Notes under the pieces: model-generated
What the model saw: the letters and a program-made list of their open reading frames with translations, nothing else
Database searches by the model: none
What the model was told of the DNA's origin: nothing
Assembly: GCA_020832235.1 (NCBI GenBank)
Contig: JAFIEZ010000007.1
Location: 124,001 to 188,000, forward strand
Length of the DNA: 64,000 nt
Source: Bacteroidota bacterium
Lineage (GTDB): Bacteria; Bacteroidota; Rhodothermia; Balneolales; HLUCCA01
Reading direction: 5' to 3'
Part shown: in pieces, positions 18,101 to 26,041 of the stretch
Layout: each line of letters starts with the position of its first letter
How positions within the stretch are numbered: position 1 is the first letter of the stretch
Program-made: the position numbers and the translations under genes

Positions 18101-18420
18101 CCAATGCTGATGAGTCGCTACTAGACAAGATTCGGGTGGTACCCAATCCGTATGTTGCAGCTACTATCACAGAAGGGCGGCCGTTTCTGCAGGGCAGAGG
18201 TGAGCGCAGAATTGAGTTCAGAAACCTGCCCTCCCAGAGTACAATACGCATCTACACAGTAAACGGAACCTTCGTTCGTGAACTGCCCGAAAGCGCCGGT
18301 TTTGCCGTATGGGACCTCCGAACCAAAGATAATCTTGAAGCTGCTTTCGGACTATACTTCTATCACGTCAGAGCAGAAGGAATCGGCGAAAAAGTTGGCA
18401 AATTTGCGATAATTAACTGA
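15166..18420 (+). CDS. Large secreted partner of the TonB receptor, atypical C-terminal domain
   Basis: The 1084-residue product has a signal peptide (about 1-35, ending AVAQ). An N-terminal beta-rich region follows. An Asp/Asn-rich segment (about 325-345), DDGIDNDGDGIIDERR, looks like a calcium-binding loop, and a fibronectin-III-like part (about 520-660) contains PPTLTAIPGDGRVVLQWDE and GRTYYYAVVSYD. The C-terminus begins VVPNPYVA and continues with IRIYTVNGTFVREL to the end, a T9SS-like sorting domain lacking the FNPST box. It starts 12 bases after the TonB receptor gene and its stop codon overlaps the next start by one base. I do not recognise a biochemical function. Co-translation with the receptor suggests a surface subunit of the same uptake complex. 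Confidence 0.72.
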   Translation: MSIQSAMHVSLVHKLIACAFFASAFVLSSDVAVAQDNTGVFVDPNRSERQFRTNLNIAGNDVESIITNFGTIGRGNESINQAGVWPRGTGHGHLHEMTGFIGAEVNLNRGGVIGPKQVVISDGYRDGGETIDPETGIEWKFQPLPGYLNLSATQVQIANSQNPNSWPTTWPGRDATWDGAWNGFFGLNQFNADQEVFYVMDDAWNREYQFYPDSRDSTKRGLGVQVNVRLFQWSQALAKDILFMQYEVTNTGTTNYTYNMNDNPIFFGGYTDVNPSGAGATDDAAAFDRSQNIVYGWSATGVGLWTQFREIPPGYIGWKFLESPGIADDGIDNDGDGIIDERRDNPAGEYVFGPCGIYDEPQFRWEGDENCNWNPLTDDVGSDGIGPLDPNYPGPDPDGTEGNGRPDQGEPNFGRLDKNESDQIGLTSFFAPLFGTVNINNEEQMWPRMQPGFFDIPQQAVNQYWIFASGPFTLRPNQTERFSTSFVFGANEREMFRNAQVAQRIYDADYRFARPPLPPTLTAIPGDGRVVLQWDETAEFSFDPIYGFDFEGYRVIKATDPSFRDARDITDALGTPRYKVAIAQFDIVNGLVGPHPLQLGEEIGQPTGVHYYMGDDTGLQHYFIDEDVINGRTYYYAVVSYDQGYDLDFFERGISELDNLFRISPSESPASITVTNGVITSFSPNTAAARPNTQPSDLVEGSLDTDAQNRIVRTGGVATGNIRAIAVSPQLFEDAAFTVIFEEARRPGRPSVETTTTTYTVVDDLGNIIVDAAEVPRRLNGDPQRMWTHELLDRGFILQFDNQEPSLANTQQNSGWVEGSQSNLRTIISTVPTFAYPDAPIWPLSVVVEFFDPEGEPVDSHFTSTTGNISRPVFFKVYEYETGRPLDFILNEPTATRNNGVIDLNENIQIVFKDNPTDTRYIPSWQITFERPRNSAGDDLPDEQVILPQAGDKFILRSQIPFGARDAYAFRSSARVADPNADESLLDKIRVVPNPYVAATITEGRPFLQGRGERRIEFRNLPSQSTIRIYTVNGTFVRELPESAGFAVWDLRTKDNLEAAFGLYFYHVRAEGIGEKVGKFAIIN

Positions 18421-19436
18421 TGAAAACCATGAGAACACTGAGTTTATTATTGATATCAACAGCGCTGATCGTAAGTTTGCCCTCGCTGGTGCATAGTCAG
18501 AGCAAAGTAGGTACAACAGCCGGCGGGTTTCTTGAAATTGGTGTGGGGGCCCGGGGAGTTGCCATGGGTGAAACCATTGTAGCCGCAACCGATGACGTGA
18601 TGTCGCTGTATTGGAATCCGGCAGGCATAACCTCCATAACGAACGGTCAGGCAACGTTTCATCATACCAGCTGGATTGCCGGAACTCAGTTGAACTATGC
18701 TGCGGTTGCCCTGAATGTGCCGAATATTGCACATTTCGGAGCCCAGATTTACATCTTCGATTCCGGTGAGATGGAAGTAACCGACATTTTATTCCCCGAT
18801 GGAACCGGTGAAAACTTCAACGTACAAGACATTATGATTGGCCTCACGGCCGCCCGTCAGCTAACGGCGAACTTCTCTATCGGCGGATCGGTGAAATATA
18901 TCAACTCTACAATCTGGCGGATGTCGGCCTCAACCATTGGTCTGGATCTGGGGATGCAGTACCACACTCCACTAGAAAACCTGCGCATTGGTTTCAATAT
19001 TTCAAACTTTGGAGGAGAAATGATGCTCAGTGGTGATAACACCCTCAAACGCATCGACCTCGACCCGAATTCATCCGGAAATAATGATGGTCTTTTAGCC
19101 AATTTAGCCTTACGTTCGTGGGATATTCCGTTAACATTTCGTCTTGGAATGGGGTACACGGTATTTGAAACATCCTGGCACCGACTGCTTATCGTTGCCG
19201 ATGCACTATACCCGAACAGTAACAACCCATACATGAATGTCGGTGCGGAATATGGGTTTAACAACCTCCTGTTTGTACGTGGCGGAGTCTCACAGGTTTT
19301 TCTGGACGATGCTGAAGGACTGCTTCGAATGGGTTTTGGTCTGAATATTATGAATCGTATTAGGGCAGACTATGCATGGAGCGACCGTGGGCTTCTTGGC
19401 AGTACAAATATGGTAGGGGTATCTATTGCTTTTTAA
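18420..19436 (+). CDS. PorV/PorQ-family outer-membrane beta-barrel protein
   Basis: The 338-residue protein has a signal peptide ending LVHS and the family's N-terminal signature GGFLEIGVGARGVAMG, followed by YWNPAGI. It looks like an FadL-like small barrel. PorV shuttles T9SS cargo to the attachment complex and PorQ assists; many paralogs in this group sit beside TonB receptors instead. The start overlaps the upstream stop (TGATG), pointing to translational coupling with the 1084-residue protein. In this setting it may carry or anchor the secreted partner proteins of this locus, rather than being the general PorV. That specific role is an inference. Confidence 0.85.
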   Translation: MKTMRTLSLLLISTALIVSLPSLVHSQSKVGTTAGGFLEIGVGARGVAMGETIVAATDDVMSLYWNPAGITSITNGQATFHHTSWIAGTQLNYAAVALNVPNIAHFGAQIYIFDSGEMEVTDILFPDGTGENFNVQDIMIGLTAARQLTANFSIGGSVKYINSTIWRMSASTIGLDLGMQYHTPLENLRIGFNISNFGGEMMLSGDNTLKRIDLDPNSSGNNDGLLANLALRSWDIPLTFRLGMGYTVFETSWHRLLIVADALYPNSNNPYMNVGAEYGFNNLLFVRGGVSQVFLDDAEGLLRMGFGLNIMNRIRADYAWSDRGLLGSTNMVGVSIAF

Positions 19437-19445
19437 TCCACACAC

Positions 19446-20558
19446 ATGATTCTAGAAGATACATCCGAAAAACTATATAACCAGGTAGCTGAAGACATTC
19501 GCAATAAAATTATGTCGAATGGGTATGGCTCCGACGGTCGACTGCCTAATTTCAAAGAGCTGGCCGTATCGTATGATGTGAGCATGTCTACCATCAAAAA
19601 AGCCATGCAGATTCTCAGTGAACAGAATCTGATTGTGGCTCGTGTAGGCAGGGGCACCTATGCGAATATGCCCGATAACGGAAGTGCACGTTCGGTACGA
19701 CCGCGACGTAAAGTTACCCAAGACGCTATAGGTCTGTTGGTTCGCGATATTGACGGCCCTTACTTTTCCGGCATCCATAAGGGCCTGGCTGACTCGGCCA
19801 AAGCCTTGGACAAACGCCTGTTGGTAACCGTAGCTGTAGATGACCATCATCATGAAGACATGATGTATCAGATGCTGCAGGAGCAAGTTGAAGGGGTTAT
19901 GGTCACAACCATGCGCAAATCACTGCATGGAGTAACGATATTCGACAAGCTTTCTACTATGCAAGCTCCCTTTGTGATGCTACAGGATGTGTACGATACC
20001 CCTACGTTCTGCTTTGATGTAGATAATTACAAGGGTGGAAGACTTGCAGCCGAACAACTGCTAAAAAGAAACCTGAAAAAGTATGCCGCTATTGTCGGTG
20101 AAATCGGTTACCGCGTGGACGATATGCGTTTGAAGGGGTTTACAGACGGTTTGCGCGATGGTGGCGTGAACATTGACGAAGATTGTTTTGTACTTCGATG
20201 TTCGCTTGGTTCAGAAGCAACAGCATTTGATGAAGGGTACAAACTCGGGATGAGCCTCGATATTAAAGGGATTGGCTTCGAGGGCATTCTCCTGTTCAAC
20301 GATCTTGTGGCAATGGGCTTCCAGAAAGCACTCCTCGAACGGGGACTCTCCATTCCGGAAGACGTCGCCGTTGTGGGCTTCGATAACATCGACCGATGTT
20401 CAGAAGCCCGTGTACCCCTTACAACCATATCGGTCCCACGTCGGGAAATTGGTCAGGCAGCCCTCAAAAAGCTGGTCGAAATCATTAACAATGAAGTAAA
20501 AATCCAACCTGAACGCATTCTGCTGGAACCCGAACTGGTCGTTCGCAGCTCAGCATAA
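19446..20558 (+). CDS. GntR-LacI chimeric transcriptional regulator
   Basis: The 370-residue protein joins a GntR winged helix (about 5-75, LYNQVAEDIRNKIMSNGYG and LIVARVGRGTYA) to a periplasmic-binding-protein-like sensor of the LacI type (about 95-365, AIGLLVRDIDGPYFSGIHKGL, VEGVMVTTM, PEDVAVVGFDNIDR and TTISVPRREIGQAAL). AraR of Bacillus has the same architecture and responds to a free sugar. It is 9 bases after the PorV-like gene and upstream of the glycosidases, so it is co-transcribed with the system it likely controls. Its operator is not known; the inverted repeat at 10082-10100 is a candidate. The locus thus has two GntR-type regulators with different sensor domains. Confidence 0.9.
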   Translation: MILEDTSEKLYNQVAEDIRNKIMSNGYGSDGRLPNFKELAVSYDVSMSTIKKAMQILSEQNLIVARVGRGTYANMPDNGSARSVRPRRKVTQDAIGLLVRDIDGPYFSGIHKGLADSAKALDKRLLVTVAVDDHHHEDMMYQMLQEQVEGVMVTTMRKSLHGVTIFDKLSTMQAPFVMLQDVYDTPTFCFDVDNYKGGRLAAEQLLKRNLKKYAAIVGEIGYRVDDMRLKGFTDGLRDGGVNIDEDCFVLRCSLGSEATAFDEGYKLGMSLDIKGIGFEGILLFNDLVAMGFQKALLERGLSIPEDVAVVGFDNIDRCSEARVPLTTISVPRREIGQAALKKLVEIINNEVKIQPERILLEPELVVRSSA

Positions 20559-20579
20559 TGCATTACGGAGTCACTATTT

Positions 20580-22076
20580 ATGTATCGTATTTTGTTTTTT
20601 CTATTAGGGATGGGGATGTTCACACAAGCCTGTTCAACAGCTACGGTTGATGTAGCCGACGATCGCCTGCGGGAGATGAGAGGGGTGTGGGTAACCAATG
20701 TAGACAGCGAAGTGCTGTTTAGCCCGGAGGGTATTATTGAAGCCATGGACTACCTCGCCGACCGTGGATTTAATCTGATTTTTCCTGTAGTCTGGAATAA
20801 AGGCTATACACTGTACCCAAGTCAGGTGATGGCCGATTATTTTGGAGAAGAATATCGCATTGACCCTCTTTTTGCCGAACAAGGTCGTGACCCGCTGGCA
20901 GAGCTCATTGTAGAGGCGCACCGTCGGGGAATGGAGGTGATGCCCTGGTACGAGTTCGGTTTTGCCTCCTCGTTTGAATCGGATGGTGGTCACCTTATAG
21001 CGATGCGACCGCATTGGGCGGCAAGAGACAGTTCCGGTGCGTTGCTTAAGAAAAATGGATTTGAATGGCTCAATGCCATACATCCGGAAGTACAGGATTT
21101 CATGCTGGCGCTCATTCAGGAAGTGGTTGAGAACTACGATATCGACGGCATCCAGGGCGACGACCGCCTGCCGGCCATGCCAAGTGAGGGCGGATACAGC
21201 GAATTCACCCGCGAGCTTTACCTGCAGGAAACGGGTAGAGAAGTTCCTTCGTACTCCAGAGAAGAGCATTTTCTGCAATGGAAGTCGGACAAACTCAGTG
21301 ATTTCGGGGGGCGTCTGTACGAAATGGTGAAATCGCATAACGAAGACCTGATTGTGTCGCTTTCGCCCAGTGTGTACGATTGGTCGAAGCGTGAATATCT
21401 GCAAGACTCTCCCGAATGGATTCGCCGCAATCAGGTCGACATCCTGCACCCTCAGGCGTACCGTTATGAAATTGAGCGGTATCTCACCACTGTGGATGAT
21501 GTAGCACGATTTTCCGGTTATATCCCCATGGAAGATGGAAGCTTTTATGTAGAACGCGGCAATGCTCTTGTTTCCCCGGGAGTCTTGATTAAGTCTGGTC
21601 CCCGCTACAATGGTCCGGAATATGTGCTCCGTGCCATGGAATATCATCGGGAACTCGGACTTCATGGGGAGGTTTTCTTCTTTTACGAAGGCCTCCATCA
21701 TGCCAATCAATACCTGGCCGATTCCATCTACACACATTTTTATCATGAACCGGCTGTGTTGCCCTACCGTGAAAACCCAGACTGGCGCTTTCCGGGTATT
21801 CTATTGGATGCAGACCATGACCGTGCTCAGATTCCGCAGAGCGGGACTTACCGCGTGATGGCTGCGTTTCCCGTTGGCGAGCATTTCGATGGCGCCGTGG
21901 GTATAACGCTGAATATTGACGGAAGTGATCGTCGTGTGTCGCATTCTGCATTCACCTCCGATGGAGGCTGGACAGAAATAGCTCAATTAGACTTCAACAA
22001 TGGTGCAACTGTTCGGCTGAGTGAAACAGAAGGGTTATCCGAAGCCCGTATCATGTTCCTTATACGGCGTAATTAA
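20580..22076 (+). CDS. GHL10 glycosidase-like lipoprotein
   Basis: The 498-residue protein has a short lipoprotein signal with MFTQAC (Cys18). A GHL10 (DUF187) TIM-barrel domain follows (about 32-360). Motifs are RGVWVTNVDSEVLFS, FPVVWNKGYTLYPS, GMEVMPWYEFGF, the probable active-site segment YDIDGIQGDDRLPAMPS, and VDILHPQAYRYEIERY. A smaller beta-rich domain ends the protein (about 400-498). GHL10 proteins are related to glycoside hydrolase clans and act on polysaccharide or peptidoglycan-like substrates, but few are characterised. It would be tethered in the periplasm or on the outer membrane. Its neighbour at 22099 is a closely related paralog with a different export mode. Confidence 0.85.
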   Translation: MYRILFFLLGMGMFTQACSTATVDVADDRLREMRGVWVTNVDSEVLFSPEGIIEAMDYLADRGFNLIFPVVWNKGYTLYPSQVMADYFGEEYRIDPLFAEQGRDPLAELIVEAHRRGMEVMPWYEFGFASSFESDGGHLIAMRPHWAARDSSGALLKKNGFEWLNAIHPEVQDFMLALIQEVVENYDIDGIQGDDRLPAMPSEGGYSEFTRELYLQETGREVPSYSREEHFLQWKSDKLSDFGGRLYEMVKSHNEDLIVSLSPSVYDWSKREYLQDSPEWIRRNQVDILHPQAYRYEIERYLTTVDDVARFSGYIPMEDGSFYVERGNALVSPGVLIKSGPRYNGPEYVLRAMEYHRELGLHGEVFFFYEGLHHANQYLADSIYTHFYHEPAVLPYRENPDWRFPGILLDADHDRAQIPQSGTYRVMAAFPVGEHFDGAVGITLNIDGSDRRVSHSAFTSDGGWTEIAQLDFNNGATVRLSETEGLSEARIMFLIRRN

Positions 22077-22098
22077 TCATCTACAAAACGTATTTCTC

Positions 22099-24093
22099 GT
22101 GCATTATTTTAAATCAATAGCCTTCATTTCGGTAGCTCTAACGATGCTGTTAACCGTGGCACCCCTTTCAGCGCAGACCCCACCGCCAGAAACAGCGTAC
22201 GCCGAGGAAATCCGTGGTGTTTGGGTTACCAATGTAGCCTCGCCTATGCTCTACAACAAAGATAACATCGCCTTCGCGATGGATTATCTTGCGGCGAATG
22301 GCATCAACGTGATTTTTCCTGTGGTGTGGAACAAGGCCGAGACGCAATATCGTAGCCAGATCATGCTCGATCGCTTCGGTATTGAAATTGAGGATGTATT
22401 TGCAACCCAGGGGCGTGATCCGCTGGCAGAGCTTATTGTGGAAGCTCACCGAAACGGTATGGAGGTGATTCCGTGGTTTGAGTATGGATTTGCCGCTACT
22501 TTTGGTGATGAGACGGGCGGTCGACTTATTCGCGAAAATCCGCACTGGAAAACGCGCAACGTTGACGGACAATTTTTTTCGAAGAATGGATTTTTCTGGA
22601 TGAATGCGCTGCATCCGGAAGTGCAGGAGCTGCTGATGAGCCTGATTCATGAAGTCATCGACAATTACGACATTGACGGAATTCAGGGCGATGACCGTCT
22701 GCCAGCCATGCCTTCAGAAGCCGGTTACGATGAGTTTACCGTTGAACTATACAGAAGTGAGCACGATGGTGCAAATCCACCACTGGGCTATCTGAATAAC
22801 AGCTGGCTGCTTTGGCGAGCCGATAAACTGACCAATTTCCTGGGCCGACTCTACACCAGTGTGAAAGAGAAAGATGAGCACCTTATTGTTTCTATGTCAC
22901 CCAGCCATTATAATTTTTCCCTGCGTGAGTATCTGCAGGATGTTCCCCGCTGGCTAGATTCCGCCTATGTAGATATGATACATCCGCAGCTGTATCCTGC
23001 ACAGCGAACGGCTGAGCAGTACCTGCAGCGACTCCGAGAAACGGTTGGTCCGGCACCCGGCTCAACCGGAGGCTACATCCGCCCGGAATTTCGACATAAA
23101 TTAGCACCCGGAATGCTAATTCGCGCCGGTAACGAAGTGGTGGCACCGTCGGTGGTACGGCAAATGGTGGCGTATAACCGTGAGTATGGAATCAATGGAG
23201 AGGTGTACTTTTTCTACGAGGGGATGGGATCAGCCAATCAGTTTCTGGCCGATACACTTGGAGCTACGTTTTATTCTCAACCAGCCATTCTTCCGTTCAG
23301 AAAAGGTCAGCTCCGTCGGCCGCCGGCAACTATTGTTAATGAAACCGATTCGGGGGTAAGCAGAACAGGAAGCTGGCAGGCCGTAATTCCCACGCCCGCT
23401 CCACCGGGGTACGAAGGTCGCTCGCTGCGCGGTCAGGCTGGAAGCGGAGCAACCATTACATATAATATCGATGTTCCCTACGATGCCTGGTACCGGGTTT
23501 ATGCCTACACGCCCTGGGATGGTCAGCTAAATCCGGGTACTGCAACCCGCATGGCCCCTTATAAGGTTTTCTACAACGGCGGAAAAGACTCGGTAGTTAC
23601 AACCGTAGATCAGTCTGCTTTCCGAAACCGAGGATGGGTGCCCATTGGAAATGTATACCTGAATGCCGGTACCAAGCCTGTTGTACGTATTGAAACCAAC
23701 GACATCACCGATAATCGTCCTGTTTTTGCCGATGCCGTTATGCTCATTTTAGACCGAAGCAAATCGCCGGATGTACAGATTCCCGTTGCAACGAGCATAC
23801 CTAACGAACGTTTGGAAATTGAACGACCCAGGGCAACCGCTTTGCACGCGGCTTTCCCAAATCCTTTCAATCCTTCAACAACCATTCGCTATCAGCTGGA
23901 AGAATCGTTGCCGGTGAAGGTAAGTGTATATGACGTTCTGGGCAGAGAAGTCGCAACTTTAGTAAATCAGGTAATGCCTTCAGGTACACATCAGGTTGTA
24001 TTCAATGGAGATCAGCTGGCCAGCGGGATGTATATCTACCGACTGCAAGCCGGCAATGAAGTCTTTACACGCAAGATGATGTTGCTGAAGTAA
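22099..24093 (+). CDS. GHL10 glycosidase-like protein with T9SS domain
   Basis: I choose the GTG at 22099 because it begins a good signal peptide (VHYFKSIAFISVALTML, cut after LSAQ); an ATG at 22021 lies inside the upstream gene. The product has 664 residues: a GHL10 barrel (about 35-375) with DIDGIQGDDRLPAMPSEAGY almost as in the upstream paralog; a golvesin/xanthan-lyase C-terminal-like sandwich (about 410-560, GYEGRSLRGQAGSGATITY and AWYRVYAYTPWDG); and a T9SS type A domain (FPNPFNPSTTIRYQLEES, final KMMLLK). It should therefore be displayed on the surface, while its paralog is a lipoprotein. The pair may cut the same glycan at two cell locations. Confidence 0.87.
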   Translation: MHYFKSIAFISVALTMLLTVAPLSAQTPPPETAYAEEIRGVWVTNVASPMLYNKDNIAFAMDYLAANGINVIFPVVWNKAETQYRSQIMLDRFGIEIEDVFATQGRDPLAELIVEAHRNGMEVIPWFEYGFAATFGDETGGRLIRENPHWKTRNVDGQFFSKNGFFWMNALHPEVQELLMSLIHEVIDNYDIDGIQGDDRLPAMPSEAGYDEFTVELYRSEHDGANPPLGYLNNSWLLWRADKLTNFLGRLYTSVKEKDEHLIVSMSPSHYNFSLREYLQDVPRWLDSAYVDMIHPQLYPAQRTAEQYLQRLRETVGPAPGSTGGYIRPEFRHKLAPGMLIRAGNEVVAPSVVRQMVAYNREYGINGEVYFFYEGMGSANQFLADTLGATFYSQPAILPFRKGQLRRPPATIVNETDSGVSRTGSWQAVIPTPAPPGYEGRSLRGQAGSGATITYNIDVPYDAWYRVYAYTPWDGQLNPGTATRMAPYKVFYNGGKDSVVTTVDQSAFRNRGWVPIGNVYLNAGTKPVVRIETNDITDNRPVFADAVMLILDRSKSPDVQIPVATSIPNERLEIERPRATALHAAFPNPFNPSTTIRYQLEESLPVKVSVYDVLGREVATLVNQVMPSGTHQVVFNGDQLASGMYIYRLQAGNEVFTRKMMLLK

Positions 24094-24215
24094 ACGCGTT
24101 GATGAAGTTTATCTGGCGAGAAATTTTGCGGACTGCAAATGGAGTAGCCCCAGTTCGCCTAGTCGGTACAATTAGGTCGGAGAAAAAAATAACCATTGGA
24201 TAGTGGAGATCATTT

Positions 24216-26000
24216 GTGATTTTAATTGATTACATCATCATTGTCGGTTACCTGCTGATTCTTATCGGAATCGGTATATACCTGCAGCATCGAGCCTCTC
24301 GCAGCACCGACAGCTTCTTTCTGGGCGATCGTGGACTCCCATGGTGGGCGCTGGGCGCCTCAGGGATGGCCTCCAACCTGGATGTGTCGGGAACCATGAT
24401 TATTGCCGCGCTGGTGTATGCTATGGGCGTACAGGGCTTTTTCATTGAAATCCGCGGCGGGGTAGTTCTGATTCTGGCCTTTTTCATGATTTTTATGGGG
24501 AAATGGAACCGTCGCGCTGAGGTGATGACGATTGCCGAGTGGATGGAGTTCCGGTTCGGTAAGAATAAACAGGGGGAAGCTGCACGAATTCTGGCGGCTG
24601 TTGCCCAGCTCACCTTCGCCATCTGGGCGATTTCGTATTTCATACAAGGCGCAGGAATTTTTCTGAGTCAGTTACTGGACATTTCGCCTGACCTGGCTGC
24701 CATCCTCATGATTACATTGTGTGCTTTTTATGCGGCTTTGAGTGGATTGTATGGTGTGGTGTATACGGAAGTGTTTCAGGGAGCTCTCATCATGGTGGTG
24801 ATTATTTACGTGGTGTATACAGTAATGACAACCATAACCCTACCGGAAACATTTGTGGTTTCGGTACCAATGGGCGATGGAACATTCCGCCAAATTACGC
24901 ATCAGCTGTCCGACTGGGCGAATTTTATGCCGAAATGGGAGATGAATATGCCCGGTGAGTATAGTCAGTACAACCTTATCGGACTGGCAACTATGTTCTA
25001 TCTGCTGCGCTCTACCATCGACGGAATGTGCGGATCGGGCGGATATATGATCCAGCGTTTTATGGCCGCAAAAAATGAGCGTGAAGTGGGTTTGCTCAGT
25101 GTGTTCTGGATCTTCCTGCTTTCTTTCCGGTGGCCATTTATCATGAGTATTGCCATACTGGCGATATCGCTCAGTGCTGCTGGTCAGGTTATTGAAAACC
25201 CGGAGGTTGTTCTGCCTACGGTGCTTATGGAGCTGTTTCCGGCCGGAGTGAAAGGACTGCTGGTGGCGGGACTGCTGGCCGCGGCCATGTCGACCTATGT
25301 TGCTATTGTGAACTCGGGAGCCGCATATTGGGTAAATGATCTTTATCAGCGTTTTTTACGCCCGGATGCTGACCGAAAACAGCTCATATTTCAAAGTCGA
25401 CTCGCATCGGTGGCCATTGTTCTTTTCGGGTTAATGTCTACCTACATGTTCGATAGCCTCAACGACGTTTGGGGATTTCTGACTATGGGGTTCGGTGTGG
25501 GGCTCATTGTTCCTCAGTTCATCCGCTGGTACTGGTGGCGATTTAATGGTTATGGCTATGCCGGAGGCACGTTTGTGGGCATGTTCACGGCCATTTTTGT
25601 ACGCTTTTCTGGGCTGGTATCGCTCACCGAGATTCAGATGTTCTTTGTTACAGCCCTTGTAACCTTCATTGGCAGCATCGTGATTGCCCTCATGACGCAG
25701 CCAACCGATGACGAAACCTTGCGGGAGTTCTACAAAAAAACCCGTCCCTTCGGATTTTGGGGTCGAATTCGCGACAACCTCACCGATATCGATATGGATG
25801 CGGTACATCGTGAGAACCGTCGTGATATCTGGTCCACCGTCATTGCGGTACCCTGGATGTTATTCATGGGTATAACCCCCATGCTTTTTGTTACCAAGCA
25901 GTGGGAGTATTTCGGGTATGCCTCAGCGCTGCTTGTCGTGCTGAGTATCTTTCTATATTTCAACTGGTATCGCCACCTCAGCAAAGAAGGGATGGAGTAA
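24216..26000 (+). CDS. Sodium:solute symporter (SSS family), sugar-type
   Basis: The 594-residue membrane protein starts with GTG preceded by GGAG at a good distance. It has about 13-14 hydrophobic segments, and family patterns include FFLGDRGLPWWALGASGMASNLD near TM1-TM2, YAALSGLYGVVYTEVFQG and GLLVAGLLAAAMSTYVAIVNSGAAYWVNDLYQRF. The last segment is the core sodium-site region of SGLT-like transporters. The closest broad class is sugar or related solute transport. It sits between GHL10 and a T9SS protein gene and is the only cytoplasmic-membrane importer in the glycan locus, so it probably imports the mono- or oligosaccharide product with sodium. Confidence 0.9.
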   Translation: MILIDYIIIVGYLLILIGIGIYLQHRASRSTDSFFLGDRGLPWWALGASGMASNLDVSGTMIIAALVYAMGVQGFFIEIRGGVVLILAFFMIFMGKWNRRAEVMTIAEWMEFRFGKNKQGEAARILAAVAQLTFAIWAISYFIQGAGIFLSQLLDISPDLAAILMITLCAFYAALSGLYGVVYTEVFQGALIMVVIIYVVYTVMTTITLPETFVVSVPMGDGTFRQITHQLSDWANFMPKWEMNMPGEYSQYNLIGLATMFYLLRSTIDGMCGSGGYMIQRFMAAKNEREVGLLSVFWIFLLSFRWPFIMSIAILAISLSAAGQVIENPEVVLPTVLMELFPAGVKGLLVAGLLAAAMSTYVAIVNSGAAYWVNDLYQRFLRPDADRKQLIFQSRLASVAIVLFGLMSTYMFDSLNDVWGFLTMGFGVGLIVPQFIRWYWWRFNGYGYAGGTFVGMFTAIFVRFSGLVSLTEIQMFFVTALVTFIGSIVIALMTQPTDDETLREFYKKTRPFGFWGRIRDNLTDIDMDAVHRENRRDIWSTVIAVPWMLFMGITPMLFVTKQWEYFGYASALLVVLSIFLYFNWYRHLSKEGME

Positions 26001-26041
26001 ACAGCTGCATCCTGCCACAAAAACACGAAGCTTCAATACGT

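Noticed and set aside
10220-19436. Possible SusD-type gene in the glycan locus
   Set aside because: None of the genes shows a SusD-like TPR sequence or lipoprotein signal; the neighbours of the TonB receptor are a T9SS-like protein and a PorV/PorQ-type barrel.
20634-21746. A 370-codon open frame on the minus strand
   Set aside because: It lies wholly antisense to the first GHL10 gene, whose motifs are unmistakable. A shorter antisense frame appears at the same place in the paralog, as expected from codon usage rather than a gene.
22021-22098. Upstream ATG start for the second GHL10 gene
   Set aside because: It would overlap the first GHL10 gene by 56 bases and place 26 hydrophilic residues before the signal peptide. 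The GTG at 22099 starts the signal peptide directly.
25901-26041. Upstream extension of the T9SS protein frame into the symporter gene
   Set aside because: The ATG at 26042 gives a classical signal peptide; the extension is simply open reading frame over the symporter's 3' end.
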